This document shows, in pieces, positions 55,423 through 63,943 of a DNA stretch of 64,000 nucleotides (within the stretch, counting starts at the first letter, position 1; each line of letters opens with the position of its first letter). The DNA is from Bacillus xiamenensis (GTDB taxonomy: Bacteria; Bacillota; Bacilli; Bacillales; Bacillaceae). Where the stretch lies: positions 62,001 to 126,000 of the forward strand of contig NZ_AMSH01000003.1 in assembly GCF_000300535.1 (NCBI RefSeq), in the 5' to 3' direction. The notes beneath the pieces are model-generated. The model was not told the DNA's origin and ran no database searches. It saw only the letters and a list, made by a program, of their open reading frames with translations. The position numbers and the translations under genes are program-made.

Positions 55423-56014
55423 TTCACTTTCTGTGAGCGAGCTGATCAAGCAAATAAAAGCCGTTGAGTCTGAAGTAGACTTTATTCATATACGGGAACG
55501 GTCTAAAACAGCAAGTGAGCTTGTTCATCTCGTGAAACAACTCCTTGCAGAAGGCGTTCCGAAAGAGAAGCTTATCATCAATGACCGAGTCGACGTTGCA
55601 CTGCTCACCAATATTCACCGTGTGCATCTTCCAGGCCACAGCTTTTCGCCAAAGGAATTGAGACAAAAATTTCCTCACTTGCATGCGGGGGTGTCTGTTC
55701 ATTCGATAGAAGAAGCCAAAGCAGCCGAGAAGAACGGGGCAGAGTATGTCATGTTTGGGCACGTATATGATACCGCATGTAAACCCGGACGAAAGGCGAG
55801 AGGCATCAAGCTTGTGGAAGAATTGACTTCTGCGCTGTCCATTCCGGTGGTTGTGATTGGTGGCATAACGCCTGATCGACTGCCAGAATTGACGCATATT
55901 GATTTAAAAGGAATAGCGGTCATGTCCGGTATTTTTACTCATCCTCAGCCGCGCAAGATGGCACAAGCATTTTCTCAAAAGCGAAAGGAGAATCCTTATG
56001 AACAAGCATTATGA
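55397..56014 (+). CDS. tenI: Thiazole tautomerase TenI
   Basis: 205 residues, a TIM barrel related to thiamine-phosphate synthase. TenI aromatises the thiazole phosphate made by ThiG. It begins MELHAVTNDS; motifs include VDFIHIRERSK and HVYDTACKPGRKARG. ATG 55397 lies inside the end of tenA with only a weak GGGG/GGTG site, so it is probably read by coupled translation. It overlaps thiO by 17 bases. Confidence 0.93.
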   Translation: MELHAVTNDSLSVSELIKQIKAVESEVDFIHIRERSKTASELVHLVKQLLAEGVPKEKLIINDRVDVALLTNIHRVHLPGHSFSPKELRQKFPHLHAGVSVHSIEEAKAAEKNGAEYVMFGHVYDTACKPGRKARGIKLVEELTSALSIPVVVIGGITPDRLPELTHIDLKGIAVMSGIFTHPQPRKMAQAFSQKRKENPYEQAL

Positions 56015-57110
56015 CGTTGTGATTATTGGTGGTGGAATCATAGGGATGTCAATCGCCTATCATCTTGCAAAAGCAGGAAAGAAAGCCCTTTTACTTGAGG
56101 CAAATGAGGTAGGAAAGCAAACAACGAGTGCGGCCGCTGGTATGCTGGGTGCACATGCTGAAGGAGAAGGTGATGAGGATATTTTCTTTCAAGTAGGGAG
56201 AAGAAGTCAGGCTCTATATAAAAAATTAAAAGTCGATCTTCAGCATGAATCGGGCATTGATATACGGGCATCAGCGGGCGGCATTATGAAGGTGGCTTTT
56301 ACAGAACACGAAAAGCGTGCACTTTGCCGAATGCAGCATCTGCCCACATTTGAATGGCTTGAAGCAAGCAGCGTAAAAAAACGCATCCCTCAAATCACAG
56401 ACGACATCATAGGAGCAGGCTTGATTGAAGATGATGTGCATGTGGAGCCGTATGCGGTATGCAGGGCATTATGGCAAGCGGCTGTTCGGTACGGGGCAGA
56501 TGTGAAGGAGTTTACGCCTGTTATCGAAGTGAAGACGGGCAAAGAAGCATTGACTGTTAGAACAGCTGGAGGCACATTCACATGTGATCATCTGACTGTA
56601 GCAAGTGGTGTATGGTCTGGCCGTTTTTTTGAGGAAATGGGATTCTCGCATTCTCTCTATCCAGTAAAAGGAGAATGCGTGTCTGTGTGGAATAACGGTC
56701 CAGCACTTGCACACACCATTTATCATGATCATTGTTATATCGTTCAAAGAGATAGCGGCAAGCTGATCATTGGTGCAACGATGAAGCCGAATGACTGGCA
56801 GGCGATTCCGACACTTGGCGGCATTGAAACTGTTATCAAAAAAGCGTCTCAGCTAATGCCATCCATTCAGGAGATGCCAATTGATCAATGCTGGGCAGGT
56901 CTTCGTCCAGCGACAAGCGACCGGCATCCCTATATCGGAAGACACCCAGAAGATGAGCGTATTCTTTTTGCGGCAGGACATTACCGAAATGGCATTTTAC
57001 TTGCGCCCATTACCGGTGAAATCATTCGCGACCTGATAGTAGGCGAGCCTGTCAATGAAGAATGGCTTCATGCGTTTCGTATTGGCCGAAAGGAGGCATT
57101 GTTCGTATGA
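55998..57110 (+). CDS. thiO: Glycine oxidase ThiO
   Basis: 370 residues. An FAD-dependent oxidase that turns glycine into the imine needed for thiazole formation in aerobic bacilli. The dinucleotide motif IIGGGIIG is at residues 9-16 and the C-terminal FAD contact is GHYRNGILLAPITG. AAAGGAG precedes the ATG, inside tenI. The stop overlaps the thiS start. An older name is goxB / yjbR. Confidence 0.95.
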   Translation: MNKHYDVVIIGGGIIGMSIAYHLAKAGKKALLLEANEVGKQTTSAAAGMLGAHAEGEGDEDIFFQVGRRSQALYKKLKVDLQHESGIDIRASAGGIMKVAFTEHEKRALCRMQHLPTFEWLEASSVKKRIPQITDDIIGAGLIEDDVHVEPYAVCRALWQAAVRYGADVKEFTPVIEVKTGKEALTVRTAGGTFTCDHLTVASGVWSGRFFEEMGFSHSLYPVKGECVSVWNNGPALAHTIYHDHCYIVQRDSGKLIIGATMKPNDWQAIPTLGGIETVIKKASQLMPSIQEMPIDQCWAGLRPATSDRHPYIGRHPEDERILFAAGHYRNGILLAPITGEIIRDLIVGEPVNEEWLHAFRIGRKEALFV

Positions 57111-57310
57111 AAATTCAATTGAATGGAAGAATCGTTGACTTTGATAAAGAAAATGGAACGATCTTTGATCTGCTATCAGCCTATCAGCTTGAAAACCGTG
57201 TGGTGATCGTCGAAAGGAACCAAGAAATTATAGATAAAGAGGCCTTTCAACAAGTAGAAATTCAACCAAATGATACGATTGAAATCGTTCACTTTGTAGG
57301 AGGAGGATGA
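57107..57310 (+). CDS. thiS: Sulfur-carrier protein ThiS
   Basis: 67 residues, ubiquitin-like ([13 protein letters not shown]...), ending in VHFVGGG, the Gly-Gly tail that ThiF adenylates and that then carries the thiocarboxylate. I chose ATG 57107, overlapping the thiO stop (ATGA) with AAAGGAGGC upstream; the longer frame inside thiO is not coding. It delivers sulfur to ThiG, the next gene. Confidence 0.95.
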   Translation: MKIQLNGRIVDFDKENGTIFDLLSAYQLENRVVIVERNQEIIDKEAFQQVEIQPNDTIEIVHFVGGG

Positions 57311-57314
57311 CACA

Positions 57315-58082
57315 ATGCTACACATTGGCGGAAAAACATTCACATCAAGACTATTACTTGGTACAGGAAAGTATCCATCATTTGAGGTTCAAAAAGAAGC
57401 GGTCAACGTATCAGAAGCTGAAATTTTGACCTTTGCTGTACGAAGAATGAACATATTTGAACCATCTCAGCCAAATTTCTTAGAGCAGCTTGATTTATCA
57501 AAATATACATTGCTGCCGAATACAGCAGGGGCAAGTACAGCGGAAGAAGCGGTACGTATTGCCCGTTTAGCGAAGGCTTCTGGATTGTGTGACATGATCA
57601 AGGTAGAGGTGATTGGCTGTTCAAGGTCTCTTCTACCAGATCCAGTCGAAACGTTAAAAGCTTCTGAAATGCTATTAGAAGAAGGTTTTATCGTGCTGCC
57701 ATATACGTCAGATGATGTGGTGCTGGCACGGAAATTAGAAGAACTCGGTGTCCATGCCATTATGCCAGGTGCTTCTCCGATCGGTTCAGGTCAAGGGCTG
57801 CTAAACCCTCTGAATCTCTCGTTTATTATCGAGCAGGCGAAGGTGCCAGTCATTATTGATGCTGGTGTAGGCTCTCCGAAGGATGCTGCTTATGCGATGG
57901 AATTAGGGGCTGATGCTGTCTTGCTGAATACTGCCGTGTCTGGCGCAAAAGACCCGGTGAAAATGGCAAAAGCGATGAAGCTGGCGATTGAATCGGGAAG
58001 ACTCGGTTTCGAGGCAGGCCGTATCCCGTTCAAAAACTATGGGACAGCCAGCAGTCCTCAGGAAGGAATGCCAGCGTTTTGA
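57315..58082 (+). CDS. thiG: Thiazole synthase ThiG
   Basis: 255 residues, a TIM barrel. It joins deoxyxylulose phosphate, the glycine imine and ThiS thiocarboxylate into the thiazole. The Schiff-base lysine is Lys96 in DMIKVEVIG; phosphate-binding loops are [12 protein letters not shown] and [20 protein letters not shown] precedes the ATG four bases after thiS. The stop overlaps the TTG of thiF. Confidence 0.96.
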   Translation: MLHIGGKTFTSRLLLGTGKYPSFEVQKEAVNVSEAEILTFAVRRMNIFEPSQPNFLEQLDLSKYTLLPNTAGASTAEEAVRIARLAKASGLCDMIKVEVIGCSRSLLPDPVETLKASEMLLEEGFIVLPYTSDDVVLARKLEELGVHAIMPGASPIGSGQGLLNPLNLSFIIEQAKVPVIIDAGVGSPKDAAYAMELGADAVLLNTAVSGAKDPVKMAKAMKLAIESGRLGFEAGRIPFKNYGTASSPQEGMPAF

Positions 58083-59092
58083 GCACACGTTATTCACGCC
58101 AAGAGCTTTTTAGACCGATTGGAACAGATGGGCAAAAGCGGCTAAACGCCTCAAAGGCTGTCATTATTGGCGCAGGGGCACTTGGAACAGCAAGTGCCGA
58201 AATGCTCGTTCGTGCCGGCGTAGGATCTGTCACCATTTTGGATAGAGATTATATTGAATGGAGCAACCTGCAGCGTCAGCAGCTTTACACAGAGCAAGAT
58301 GTTCAAGATCGGCTGCCAAAGGCTGTGGCGGCTGAAAAAAGACTCAAGCAGGTGAACAGTGACGTCCAGGTAAGAGGAATCGTCATCGATGTGACCGCTC
58401 AAAATATGGAAAAACTTGTGAGCGGGGCATCCATCATCGTGGACGCAGCGGATAATTTTGAGGTGCGAATGATTGCAAATGATGCGGCCATCAAACAACA
58501 AATTCCCTTCCTTTATGGAGCCTGTGTAGCCAGCTATGGTATTCAATTCACTGTTATTCCTGGTGAAACACCATGTTTACACTGCTTGCTTGAGCATTTA
58601 CCTGCACAAGGCATGACTTGTGATACAGCAGGAATTATTAGTCCAGTTGTGCAGCAGGTGGCGGCATATCAAGTGGCAGATGCACTGAAGTTGTTAACAG
58701 GACACGAAATGACTCCGATATTAAGATCGTTTGATTTATGGACAAATGAGCGAGCTGATATACGCTCCGCTGCGTCTTTAAAAAAAGAACAATGTCCAAG
58801 CTGCGGTCTTAAGACATATCCATTTCTCTCATATGATCAGAGAGCAAAAGCAGACGTATTATGTGGACGTAATACGGTGCAAATTCGCAGTGCAGCAGGG
58901 ACACCTCCAGTTTTACATGAAGTAGCCCGTCAGTTAAAGAAAGCAGGAATGGATGTACTAGAAAATCCGTATTTGCTATCCTGTCAAAAGGATGAGTACA
59001 AGCTCGTCTTATTCAAAGATGGCAGAGCGCTTGTACATGGTACAAGTGATATTGCCAAAGCGAGAACGATTTACCATCAATGGATTGGCTAA
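58079..59092 (+). CDS. thiF: ThiS adenylyltransferase ThiF
   Basis: 337 residues, E1-like. It adenylates the C-terminus of ThiS. The N-terminus RYSRQELF is typical, the ATP loop is [13 protein letters not shown] near residues 30-42, and two Cys pairs (CLHC in the middle, CPSC near residue 240) form the zinc/sulfur region. The C-terminal ~90 residues extend beyond the core. The start is TTG overlapping the thiG stop (TTGA), the natural coupled position. thiD follows after 17 bases. Confidence 0.93.
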   Translation: MSTRYSRQELFRPIGTDGQKRLNASKAVIIGAGALGTASAEMLVRAGVGSVTILDRDYIEWSNLQRQQLYTEQDVQDRLPKAVAAEKRLKQVNSDVQVRGIVIDVTAQNMEKLVSGASIIVDAADNFEVRMIANDAAIKQQIPFLYGACVASYGIQFTVIPGETPCLHCLLEHLPAQGMTCDTAGIISPVVQQVAAYQVADALKLLTGHEMTPILRSFDLWTNERADIRSAASLKKEQCPSCGLKTYPFLSYDQRAKADVLCGRNTVQIRSAAGTPPVLHEVARQLKKAGMDVLENPYLLSCQKDEYKLVLFKDGRALVHGTSDIAKARTIYHQWIG

Positions 59093-59109
59093 TGAGAGGG
59101 TGTGATGAA

Positions 59110-59916
59110 ATGACGATTAAAAAGGCGTTAACCATCGCGGGTTCTGATTCTGGCGGCGGTGCAGGCATTCAAGCAGACTTGAAAACCTTTCAGGAGCTCG
59201 GTGTGTACGGAATGTCTGCGATTACAGCGATTACAGCGCAAAACACACTTGGCGTTCACGGTATTTATCCACTTTCAACCGAGGCGCTCACAAGTCAAAT
59301 TGATGCAGTGGCAGAAGACTTATTGCCGGATGCCGTCAAAACAGGGATGCTGTGGAGTGCTGAAATGATCAGCGCCGTCGCTGAAAAAACGGTGCAATAT
59401 GAGTTCAAGCTGATTGTAGATCCAGTCATGATTGCAAAAGGCGGGGCCTCTTTATTAAATGAAGATGCTGTCTCCGCCATGAAAACACATTTACTGCCTG
59501 TCAGTTATGCTGTAACGCCGAATATTCCTGAGGCAGAAGTACTGACAGGCACACGTATTCAGACGAAAGAGGATCGCTACCGAGCAGCACAACTTCTTTA
59601 TGAGCTTGGCACGAAATATGTTGTGATCAAAGGTGGTCACGGTCCTTCAGGCGGCCTCATTACAGATCTGTTGTACGATGGAAAAGGCTTTATTGAAGTC
59701 ACAAATGAACATATTGATACCAAGCATACACACGGCACAGGCTGTACGTTTGCGGCGGCATTAACAGCTGAAATAGCAAAAGGGCGTTCGATGAAGGAAG
59801 CCTTTGAAACAGCAGAAACCTTTGTCCATGAGGCAATCAAATATCCTTTGCATATTGGCGCAGGACATGGGCCAACCAACCATTTTGCTTATCAGCAAAA
59901 CAGGCGTAACACATAA
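59110..59916 (+). CDS. thiD: Hydroxymethylpyrimidine / HMP-phosphate kinase ThiD
   Basis: 268 residues of the ribokinase fold. Phosphorylates HMP and HMP-P for thiamine synthesis. Motifs: AGSDSGGGAGIQADLKTF at the N-terminus, TPNIPEAEVLTG, and the catalytic Asp/anion-hole loop THGTGCTFAAALTAEIAKG. I chose ATG 59110 with GAGAGGGTG upstream; the frame begins ten codons earlier inside thiF. It is the last gene of the tenA-thiD operon (yjbV in older naming). Confidence 0.94.
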   Translation: MTIKKALTIAGSDSGGGAGIQADLKTFQELGVYGMSAITAITAQNTLGVHGIYPLSTEALTSQIDAVAEDLLPDAVKTGMLWSAEMISAVAEKTVQYEFKLIVDPVMIAKGGASLLNEDAVSAMKTHLLPVSYAVTPNIPEAEVLTGTRIQTKEDRYRAAQLLYELGTKYVVIKGGHGPSGGLITDLLYDGKGFIEVTNEHIDTKHTHGTGCTFAAALTAEIAKGRSMKEAFETAETFVHEAIKYPLHIGAGHGPTNHFAYQQNRRNT

Positions 59917-59921
59917 AAGGG

Positions 59922-59953
59922 GACCGTCTTTACTTGTGAGGACGGTCTCATCG
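59922..59953 (+). terminator. Possible weak terminator of the thiamine operon
   Basis: GGACCGTC, 11-base loop, GACGGTC, followed by TCATC rather than a real T-run. This is the only stem near the operon end. Confidence 0.4.
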
Positions 59954-60070
59954 TGTAGACAAACCCTCACATTCGCCCGCAGTCCTGCGCGCTGGTTGCG
60001 CACGAAGGTCAAATTCGCTCCGCAAAAGTAGCGGCTATTCCTAGATTTCAAGGGCTTTCACTCACGATGA
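59948..60070. repeat. GC-rich intergenic element bounded by inverted repeats
   Basis: About 123 bases, richer in G+C than the gap around it, with perfect eight-base ends TCATCGTG (59948-59955) and CACGATGA (60063-60070). Inside are short palindromic pieces such as CGCGCGCTGG/GTTGCGC and CTCCGC/GCGG. No ORF fits it. It looks like a small dispersed repeat or MITE-like element, or a structured RNA. I see only one copy in this window, so 'repeat' is a guess. Confidence 0.35.
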
Positions 60071-60113
60071 AAAGAAGACAAAGGGCTAAAAAGAAACTTT
60101 CTTTAAGCGGAAA

Positions 60114-60159
60114 TTGTCAATATCTCATGATTTGTGATAAGATTATGATCAGGTACTAA
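60114..60159 (+). promoter_or_regulatory. fabI promoter and FapR operator
   Basis: TTGTCA (60114-60119), 18 bases, TAAGAT (60138-60143). TTATGATCAGGTACTAA (60143-60159) matches the FapR consensus perfectly in its right half (GGTACTAA) and partly in the left, and lies where it would block the start site. Confidence 0.75.
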
Positions 60160-60195
60160 TACTATGTCTTGAAAAAATAGGAGGCTTTAATACAT

Positions 60196-60972
60196 ATGAA
60201 ATTTTCTTTAGAAGGCCGTAATATCGTGGTCATGGGTGTTGCTAATAAACGAAGCATTGCATGGGGGATTGCTCGTTCACTTCACGAAGCAGGAGCTCGT
60301 TTGATTTTTACTTATGTTGGAGACCGTCTTGCAGAATCTGTTAAAGAGCTTGCAAGCACACTTGAGCGTGATGATTCCATTATTCTTCCTTGTGATGTAA
60401 CAAGTGATGAAGAGATTGAAAAATGTTTTGCAACGATTAAAGAAAAAGTACAAGTCATCCATGGTGTTGCACATGCGATTGCATTTGCAAACAAAGAAGA
60501 GCTTGTTGGTGAATACTTGAATACGAACCGTGAAGGTTTCCTTTTGGCGCACAACATTAGTGCATATTCATTAACAGCTGTTGCAAAAGCAGCACGTCCG
60601 TTAATGACAGAAGGCGGAAGCATTGTCACACTTACTTACTTAGGCGGAGAACGTGTCGTATCTAACTACAATGTCATGGGTGTTGCAAAAGCAGCACTTG
60701 AAGCAAGTGTGAAATATTTAGCAGCTGATCTAGGAGCAGAAGGTATCCGTGTGAACAGCATTTCTGCTGGTCCGATTCGTACATTATCTGCAAAAGGAAT
60801 CAGCGGATTTAATACAATCCTTAAGGATATTGAAGAGCGTGCACCGCTTCGCCGTACAACGACTCCAGAGGAAGTCGGCGATACAGCATTGTTCTTATTC
60901 AGTGACCTATCCCGCGGCATGACAGGTGAGAATCTTCATGTTGATTCTGGCTTCCATATCATTGCCCGCTAA
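60196..60972 (+). CDS. fabI: Enoyl-ACP reductase FabI
   Basis: 258 residues. The NADH-dependent last step of the fatty-acid elongation cycle and the target of triclosan. It is an SDR fold with the FabI variant motif GVANKRSIAWGIA near the N-terminus and the catalytic pair Tyr158-x6-Lys165 in SNYNVMGVAKAA. AGGAGG precedes the ATG. It stands alone with a FapR box upstream and a terminator downstream, so it should follow the same control as fabHA-fabF. Confidence 0.96.
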   Translation: MKFSLEGRNIVVMGVANKRSIAWGIARSLHEAGARLIFTYVGDRLAESVKELASTLERDDSIILPCDVTSDEEIEKCFATIKEKVQVIHGVAHAIAFANKEELVGEYLNTNREGFLLAHNISAYSLTAVAKAARPLMTEGGSIVTLTYLGGERVVSNYNVMGVAKAALEASVKYLAADLGAEGIRVNSISAGPIRTLSAKGISGFNTILKDIEERAPLRRTTTPEEVGDTALFLFSDLSRGMTGENLHVDSGFHIIAR

Positions 60973-60988
60973 ACGAATACATGACTTG

Positions 60989-61020
60989 CAGCATACCGAT
61001 GACGGGTATGCTGTTTTTTT
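60989..61020 (+). terminator. Terminator of fabI
   Basis: CAGCATACC / GGTATGCTG, seven-base loop, then seven T. Confidence 0.88.
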
Positions 61021-61086
61021 ATTTTTCTTCTGATTTGAGGGGTCCGCTCATATATATAAGGAATGAATCATTCGGGAGGGATCAGT

Positions 61087-61656
61087 ATGTCAAATAAAGG
61101 TGATGAGAATCAAAAGCCGCTTATGTATATTGTGCAGCCGAGCTATGATGAATCGGCGCCGGCCATGCAAAATATTGTGAGAAAACGAAAGAAGTCAGAA
61201 AAACCGCCAGAAAGCAAAAAAAGCACTAAAGAGGAAGCAAGTGAAGAAAGCAGGCAGGAACCTTTATCTCAAGAAGTAGAGCAGAAAAAAGAAGAGCCGC
61301 CTGCACCTGAACGACAGGTCATACAGGAATCAGAGCTCTCACAAGAGCGAGAGTCAGTACAAGAACAAGAAAAGCCGCCAGAAGGCGTATTTCATGAATC
61401 AAAAGAAGAACCAAAAAGAAAACGAGTGAAAAAACCTTTAAGTCAAATGAACGTAGAGGAGAAGGTCGATTTTCTGACAAGTTTGCCGCATAATATGCCA
61501 AGAGCCCTTTGTCTGATTGAAGCCGATGGAAAGACATACAGAGGGATTATCATGGAGAGAAAAGACAATACGGTGGTCATCCGTACAGCAGGCGGCGGAA
61601 ATCCAGTGGAATTAGCGATGGATGATATCTCTTCTATTCATCCGCTTGGTTTTTAA
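61087..61656 (+). CDS. cotO: Spore coat protein CotO
   Basis: 189 residues. A start MSNKGDENQKPLMYIVQPS, then a long low-complexity stretch rich in Glu, Lys, Pro and Ser (about 30-120), then a conserved C-terminal domain (NVEEKVDFLTSLPHNMPRALC...). It matches CotO (YjbX), an outer-coat morphogenetic protein of B. subtilis acting with CotH; the low-complexity part is shorter here. ATG 61087 follows GGGAGGGATC. Expression should be in the mother cell late in sporulation, but I cannot point to a clean sigma-K promoter. Confidence 0.85.
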   Translation: MSNKGDENQKPLMYIVQPSYDESAPAMQNIVRKRKKSEKPPESKKSTKEEASEESRQEPLSQEVEQKKEEPPAPERQVIQESELSQERESVQEQEKPPEGVFHESKEEPKRKRVKKPLSQMNVEEKVDFLTSLPHNMPRALCLIEADGKTYRGIIMERKDNTVVIRTAGGGNPVELAMDDISSIHPLGF

Positions 61657-61664
61657 TGAACATC

Positions 61665-61692
61665 AAAAAAGTCCCATAAAGGGACTTTTTTG
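61665..61692. terminator. Bidirectional terminator between cotO and cotZ
   Basis: AAAAAAGTCCC / GGGACTTTTTT, five-base loop; perfect and symmetric. Confidence 0.88.
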
Positions 61693-62136
61693 TTAGCAGC
61701 TACGGTTGATGAGACGTGGATTTAAGCACTCGATTGCGCAGAAGCAGTCAAGGTCCACTTCGATGCAATACTTTGATTTTTCTAATCGGAACACATCACA
61801 TACGGAATCTTTATCTGTAAAATCTAAAATATGACGGTCTTTGTCAAATGCAATAAGCAAGCTGAGTGTTGCGCAGTGATCAGAGATGTGTTCGACTCTG
61901 AAAAATGCAGTGCTGAAGCAAGGGCCAGCATCTACTTCTCCGACGTTTCCGAATGCGACAAATGGTTTTGATTTTGATGTAAATAGAACAAACGGGACAG
62001 TGTCACCTAATGAATGTGATGGAGAAAGGAGATTGCTGTAACAGCTAGTCGGGCAATCTTCTTCGACGGCATTTTGTAAGTCGTCTATGTTTTCAACAGC
62101 CTCTGCTACACAGTTCCATGAATGTTTGCGGCTCAT
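61693..62136 (-). CDS. cotZ: Spore crust protein CotZ
   Basis: 147 residues, cysteine-rich. CotZ organises the outermost spore layer, the crust. The N-terminus MSRKHSWNCVAEAVENIDDL and the blocks [33 protein letters not shown] and IEVDLDCFCAIECLNPRL are typical of CotY/CotZ. I chose ATG 62136 with GGAGGG upstream on minus; the longer open frame begins in the intergenic region. It is the last gene of the cotVWXYZ cluster. Confidence 0.93.
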   Translation of the reverse strand: MSRKHSWNCVAEAVENIDDLQNAVEEDCPTSCYSNLLSPSHSLGDTVPFVLFTSKSKPFVAFGNVGEVDAGPCFSTAFFRVEHISDHCATLSLLIAFDKDRHILDFTDKDSVCDVFRLEKSKYCIEVDLDCFCAIECLNPRLINRSC

Positions 62137-62234
62137 ATTCAACCCTCCTATACAAGGAATTTTGTTTGAGTGTTTGAGCACTATCATCATCTACAAGCTT
62201 TATTATGTGACTCGCCGGTTTGAAGCATCTAGTT

Positions 62235-62287
62235 TCAATCAATGCGGAAGCGTCCGCTTTTTTTGGCTGACTGCTCCGCATGATTGA
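62235..62287 (-). other. Large inverted repeat between cotY and cotZ
   Basis: TCAATCAATGCGGA (62235-62248) and TCCGCATGATTGA (62275-62287) form a long stem with one bulged base; a smaller GCGGA/TCCGC hairpin lies within. On the minus strand it sits about 65 bases after cotY. It may act as an attenuator or a processing site that separates cotY from cotZ mRNA. Confidence 0.5.
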
Positions 62288-62350
62288 TTTTCATTCTTTG
62301 AGGAAGGGGATGCTTTGATTCATGACAAGTTAGGTCAACGGACGAGCTGT

Positions 62351-62842
62351 TTAGCCGTGATGATGATGTTTTTTATCTTTTGTTGGCAGCACTCTGTCTA
62401 CAAGTTCTGGGTTTAAACATTGGATCGCGCAGAAGCAGTTCAAATCAACCTCGATACAAAAGTCCGTTTTTTCTAACCCAAAGAAGTCAGGGTCGCAAGG
62501 GTGACAAACGCTTAACGTATGTCCGTGTACATCGACAGGTCTTAACACAGATAATGTGGCACAGCAGTCATTTAATTTTTCAACCCGGAAGAAGATGGAT
62601 TCGAAGCATTGGGAATCGTCAACAAATCCTCCAATGTTTCCGAAAGTAGAGAACAATCCGCCCTTTTTATCAAAAAGTAAAAACGGAATCGTATCTTTTC
62701 CAGAAACTGTTGGGCTTAATAAATTACTGTAGCAGCTCGTAGGACATTTATCTTCTACAGCTTCCTGCTCTGCTAAAATCTTATCAACCGCATCGCATAC
62801 ACAGTTTTCATCATGTCGGCCATGGTGTTTTCCGCAGCTCAT
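62351..62842 (-). CDS. cotY: Spore crust protein CotY
   Basis: 163 residues, cysteine-rich and clearly a paralogue of Cot[34 protein letters not shown] and [18 protein letters not shown]. It begins [14 protein letters not shown] and ends in a His-rich tail (KKHHHHG). CotY self-assembles into ordered, disulfide-linked crust layers in B. subtilis. I chose ATG 62842 with AAAGGAGCTG upstream. It lies between cotX and cotZ. Confidence 0.93.
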   Translation of the reverse strand: MSCGKHHGRHDENCVCDAVDKILAEQEAVEDKCPTSCYSNLLSPTVSGKDTIPFLLFDKKGGLFSTFGNIGGFVDDSQCFESIFFRVEKLNDCCATLSVLRPVDVHGHTLSVCHPCDPDFFGLEKTDFCIEVDLNCFCAIQCLNPELVDRVLPTKDKKHHHHG

Positions 62843-62957
62843 GGATTTCAGCTCCTTTAACAAGGTATTTGACTTTAGTCCTTAACAACATATGTATGCG
62901 CCCTCTAGTTGGTGTGGGTAAATGACTATTTATCTTTGTTGTATTTTTAGAAAAAGG

Positions 62958-62984
62958 AAAAGCAGAGCTTTTCGCTCTGCTTTT
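62958..62984 (-). terminator. Terminator of cotX
   Basis: On minus: AAAAGCAGAGC, five-base loop, GCTCTGCTTTT, placed six bases after the cotX stop. cotYZ therefore probably have their own promoter. Confidence 0.8.
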
Positions 62985-62989
62985 GTACA

Positions 62990-63475
62990 TTAGAGGATAC
63001 CAATTGCAACGATCGTCGCAACAAGTGTCTGTGTAAGCGTTTGGATGGCAATAGAGATGTCCGCATCGATTGTAGAGACTGTAACGTTTCTAGAGTTTTC
63101 GATGACAAGTTTCTGGCGATTTGTTTGTTTGTGGCTAGCTGCTTGCAATAGATCTTGAGTGACGCGGTCAGCTAGGTCACCATCAGCGATTGAGATGTTT
63201 GTAATGGTGATGATCGCTGTTTGAACAGCTGCTTGGATAGATGCTGCAACCTGTGCATCAACAGAAGAGACGTTAATGTCACAAGAATCTCTAACGATAA
63301 TGACTTCCTCAGATGTCTGCTTTGTCACACTCACTTGATCAAAGTCTTGTAAAACATCTTCATCATCATAATAGTTGCCGTCACAAACTGCTTTTCTTTC
63401 GTAGTTATGATGGTAATCGCCGTGGTGTGTACAGTTACGATCTAGAGCGACCCAAGAGTATGGTTTAGAATCCAT
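62990..63475 (-). CDS. cotX: Spore coat protein CotX
   Basis: 161 residues. The N-terminal 45 residues are rich in His, Tyr and Asp (CTHHGDYHHNYERK). Then come two copies of the CotX/CotV domain: VIIVRDSCDINVSSVDAQVA around residue 60 and LVIENSRNVTVSTIDADIS around 123, each followed by a Gln/Thr/Ile-rich hydrophobic helix. CotX is a crust protein. AAGGAGG precedes the ATG. CATTTAATA on minus (63508-63500), about 25 bases upstream of the ATG, is one base from the sigma-K -10 CATANNNTA, but it sits very close to the start. Confidence 0.92.
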   Translation of the reverse strand: MDSKPYSWVALDRNCTHHGDYHHNYERKAVCDGNYYDDEDVLQDFDQVSVTKQTSEEVIIVRDSCDINVSSVDAQVAASIQAAVQTAIITITNISIADGDLADRVTQDLLQAASHKQTNRQKLVIENSRNVTVSTIDADISIAIQTLTQTLVATIVAIGIL

Positions 63476-63563
63476 TTCTTTTCCTCCTTCCGTTTACTTT
63501 ATTAAATGCTGGAATGATTGGTTTTGTCTCGGGCATTTATCCTAGCAGGCAACCCATTTTTAT

Positions 63564-63899
63564 TTAATCGTTATTTTGCTGCGCTTGACGGCGCTGCTGG
63601 ATACGATCTCGAAGTGAATTTCGTTTAGGACGCACTTGTGGTTCAGGCTCGACCTCTTCTGCATGTTTTGCTGCCTCTGCCTGACGCTTTTTCTCCTGCT
63701 GCTGCTGTACGAAATCATCTGCTTTCTTTTGTAAATCCTGAACCAGCTTCAAAATCATCCTTCTTTGATCTTCTGAAAGGTTTGCTTTCTGATCATCTGT
63801 GACATTATTTTTGTTTAAAATATCACTCACAAGAAGGCTTGTTAATGGATCAACATCAGTGTTGATTTGAAACTCCTTTTTTTCGTTCTCTTCAGCCAC
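63564..63899 (-). CDS. cotW: Spore coat protein CotW
   Basis: 111 residues, very hydrophilic: EFQINTDVDPLTSLLVSDIL at the start, a helical Gln/Lys-rich middle and a basic Arg/Gln C-terminus (RDRIQQRRQAQQ). It matches CotW in order and style. CotW is an insoluble-fraction crust protein that works with CotX. I chose GTG 63899 (MAEENEKKEF) with AGAGGTGA upstream; a longer frame to 63947 overlaps the end of cotV. It lies between cotX and cotV. Confidence 0.85.
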   Translation of the reverse strand: MAEENEKKEFQINTDVDPLTSLLVSDILNKNNVTDDQKANLSEDQRRMILKLVQDLQKKADDFVQQQQEKKRQAEAAKHAEEVEPEPQVRPKRNSLRDRIQQRRQAQQNND

Positions 63900-63943
63900 G
63901 ATTATTTCACCTCTTTCATACATGATGTTAGAAAAAGAAAGGG

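Noticed and set aside
55424-55897. 157-codon minus-strand ORF
   Set aside because: Shadow of tenI on the other strand; the sense frame has strong family motifs.
61045-61065. CATATATATA as a sigma-K -10 for cotO
   Set aside because: Off by one base from CATANNNTA and no -35 recognised; it is in simple AT repeat sequence.
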